Of a DNA stretch of 64,000 nucleotides, positions 62,201 to 64,000 are shown piece by piece. The notes under the pieces are model-generated. The model was given only the letters and a program-made list of their open reading frames with translations, did no database searches and had not been told where the DNA came from. Source of the DNA: Synchiropus splendidus (lineage: Eukaryota > Chordata > Actinopteri > Syngnathiformes > Callionymidae); the NCBI RefSeq assembly GCF_027744825.2, contig NC_071334.1:38099937-38163936 (forward strand). Reading direction: 5' to 3'. A program made the translations under genes and the position numbers. Position 1 is the stretch's first letter, and each line of letters begins with the position of its first letter.

Positions 62201-63670
62201 AACTTTTCAGGGAAGCTTCAGAACATGAAGTTTTAACCTCCCACTGTAGCAGAAAGGGTCTTTCTAGTAGTTGCACATCAAATCTAAGCTGTCTGAAGTG
62301 TTTTTCGAAAGTTATTAACACTTTTATGTTTGGCATTCCGAAACCCACCTTATCTCAGGCTGAACAGCGTTTTTACGCATTGTGCCATAACTTTTCAGGG
62401 AAGCTTCAGAACATGGAATTTTAACCTCCCACTATAGCAGAAAGGGTCTTTCTAGTAGTTGCACATCAAATCTAAGCTGTCTGAAATGTTTTTCGAAAGT
62501 TATCAACACTTTTATGTTTGGCGTTCCGAAACCCACCTTATCTCAGGCTGAAAAGCGTTTTTGTGCATTGTGCCATAACTTTTCAGGGAAGATCCAGAAC
62601 ATGAAATTTTAACCTCCCACTATAGCAGAAAGGGTCTTTCTAGTAGTTGCACATTAAATCTAAGCTGTCTGAAGTGTTTTTCGAAAGTTATCAACACTTT
62701 TATATTTGGCGTTCCGAAACCCACCTTATCTCAGGCTGAAAAGCGTTTTTGTGCATTGTGCCATAACTTTTCAGGGAAGCTTCAGAACACGAAATTTTAA
62801 CCTCCCACTATAGCAGAAAGGGTCTTTCTAGTAGTTGCACATCAAATCTAAGCTGTCTGAAGTGTTTTTCGAAAGTTATTAACACTTTTATGTTTGGCGT
62901 TCCGAAACCCACCTTATCTCAGGCTGAAAAGCGTTTTTGTGAATTGTGCCATAACTTTTCAGGGAAGCTTCAGAACATGAAATTTTAACCTCCCACTGTA
63001 GCAGAAAGGGTCTTTCTAGTAGTTGCACATCAAATCTAAGCTGTCTGAAGTGTTTTTCGAAAGTTATTAACACTTTTATGTTTGGCGTTCCGAAACCCAC
63101 CTTATCTCAGACTGAAAAGCGTTTTTACGCATTGTGCCATAACTTTTCAGGGAAGCTTCAGAAAATGAAATTTTAACCTCCCACTATAGCAGAAAGGGTC
63201 TTTCTAGTAAGTGCACATCAAATCTAAGTTGTCTGAAGTGTTTTTCGAAAGTTATTAACACTTTTATGTTTGGCGTTCCGAAACCCATCTTATCTCAGGC
63301 TGAAAAGCGTTTTAACGCATTGTGCCATAACTTTTCAGGGAAGCTTCAGAACATGAAATTTTAACCTCCCACTATAGCAGAAAGGGTCTTTCTAGTAGTT
63401 GCACATTAAATCTAAGCTGTCTGAAGTGTTTTTCGAAAGTTATTAACACTTTTATGTTTGGCGTTCCGAAACCCACCTTATCTCAGGCTGAAAAGCGTTT
63501 TTACGCATTGTGGCATAACTTTTCAGGGAAGCTTCAGAACATGAAATTTTAACCTCCCACTATAGCAGAAATGGTCTTTCTAGTAGGTGCACATCAAATC
63601 TAAGCTGTCTGAAGTGTTTTTCGAAAGTTATCAACACTTTTATGTTTGGCGTTCCGAAACCCACCTAATC
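59238..63670. repeat. Twelve-monomer higher-order repeat, two copies (2255 bp)
   Basis: CTAAGCGTAAAGGG recurs at about 59238 and 61493, TGAACAGCG at 60106 and 62361, GGGAAGATCCAG, TTTGTGAATTG and GTTTTAACGC likewise, all 2255 bp apart (twelve monomers less one base). The two copies look almost identical. A few single-base differences are visible, for example CTTACGC against CTTATGC in the CTTTCTT monomer. Confidence 0.87.
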
Positions 63671-64000
63671 TGGGGCTGAAAAGCATTTTTGTGCATTGTG
63701 CCATAACTTTTCAGTTAAGCTTCAGAACATGAAATTTTAACCTCCCACTATAGCAGAAAGGGTCTTTCTAGTAGTTGCACATTAAATCTAAGCTGTCTGA
63801 AGTGTTTTTCGAAAGTTATCAACACTTTTATGTTTGGCGTTCCGAAACCCACCTTATCTAAGGCTGAAAAGCGTTTTTGTGCATTGTGCCATAACTTTTC
63901 AGGGAAGCTTCAGATCATGTAATTTTAACCTCCCACTATAGCAGAAAGGGTCTTTCTAGTAGTTACACATCAAATCTAAGCTGTCTGAAGTGTTTTTCGA

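Larger units (their letters stand above)
56865..64000. repeat. 188-bp satellite array, block 3 (about 38 monomers)
   Basis: Continuation of the same array after the second element, starting at monomer position 39 and running off the right edge. Its variants follow those seen at about 42-47 kb in the same order (GGGAACCTTC, CTAAGCGTAAAG, AAAGCTTTCTTACGC, TGAACAGCG, GGGAAGATCCAG, ACCTAATCTG). No gene or further insertion is visible. Confidence 0.97.

Overview
The window is animal, most likely teleost fish, heterochromatin. There is no bacterial-type gene content and no recognisable host gene. About 43.8 kb of the 64 kb is one tandem satellite with a basic monomer of 188 bp (roughly 233 copies). 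The remaining 20.2 kb is two insertions of a single Ty3/gypsy-type LTR retrotransposon family, both with their coding strand on the minus strand. The vertebrate/fish assignment is inference. It rests on a primer binding site that matches the 3' end of animal tRNA-Leu and on the general look of the Pol protein. I could not name the species, the satellite or the element family.

Layout: satellite block 1 (1-8639); a composite retroelement with three LTRs and two internal regions (8640-21890, LTR-internal-LTR-internal-LTR) bounded by the 4-bp duplication TATG; satellite block 2 (21891-49882); one complete two-LTR element (49883-56864) bounded by the 4-bp duplication TTAT; satellite block 3 (56865-64000). 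The satellite runs off both ends of the window and resumes in phase after each insertion, so both elements landed inside a pre-existing array.

Each internal region codes for one long Gag-Pol polyprotein in the order Gag, CCHC zinc knuckle, aspartic protease, reverse transcriptase, RNase H, integrase, with no env and no obvious chromodomain. Only the copy at 50571-55958 (1795 aa) is open throughout, and it carries a Gly-to-Arg difference at a normally conserved RT position. The copy at 9538-14682 has lost 19 residues of the integrase zinc domain and has a frameshifted C-terminal tail. The copy at 15785-20986 has an in-frame stop between protease and RT plus the same tail frameshift. LTRs within each insertion are almost identical, so both insertions look young.

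The satellite is not uniform. Shared variants show local higher-order repeats of 2, 3, 4, 5, 6, 7, 10, 11 and 12 monomers, and a multi-kilobase block to the left of the second element (about 42.1-47.6 kb) recurs to its right (about 57.0-64.0 kb). The consensus monomer contains two inverted repeats and a GAAGCTTC palindrome. Both retroelements inserted within 13 bp of each other in monomer coordinates, next to the first inverted repeat. The most unusual items are the three-LTR tandem element, the coincident insertion positions and the nested higher-order structure of the array.
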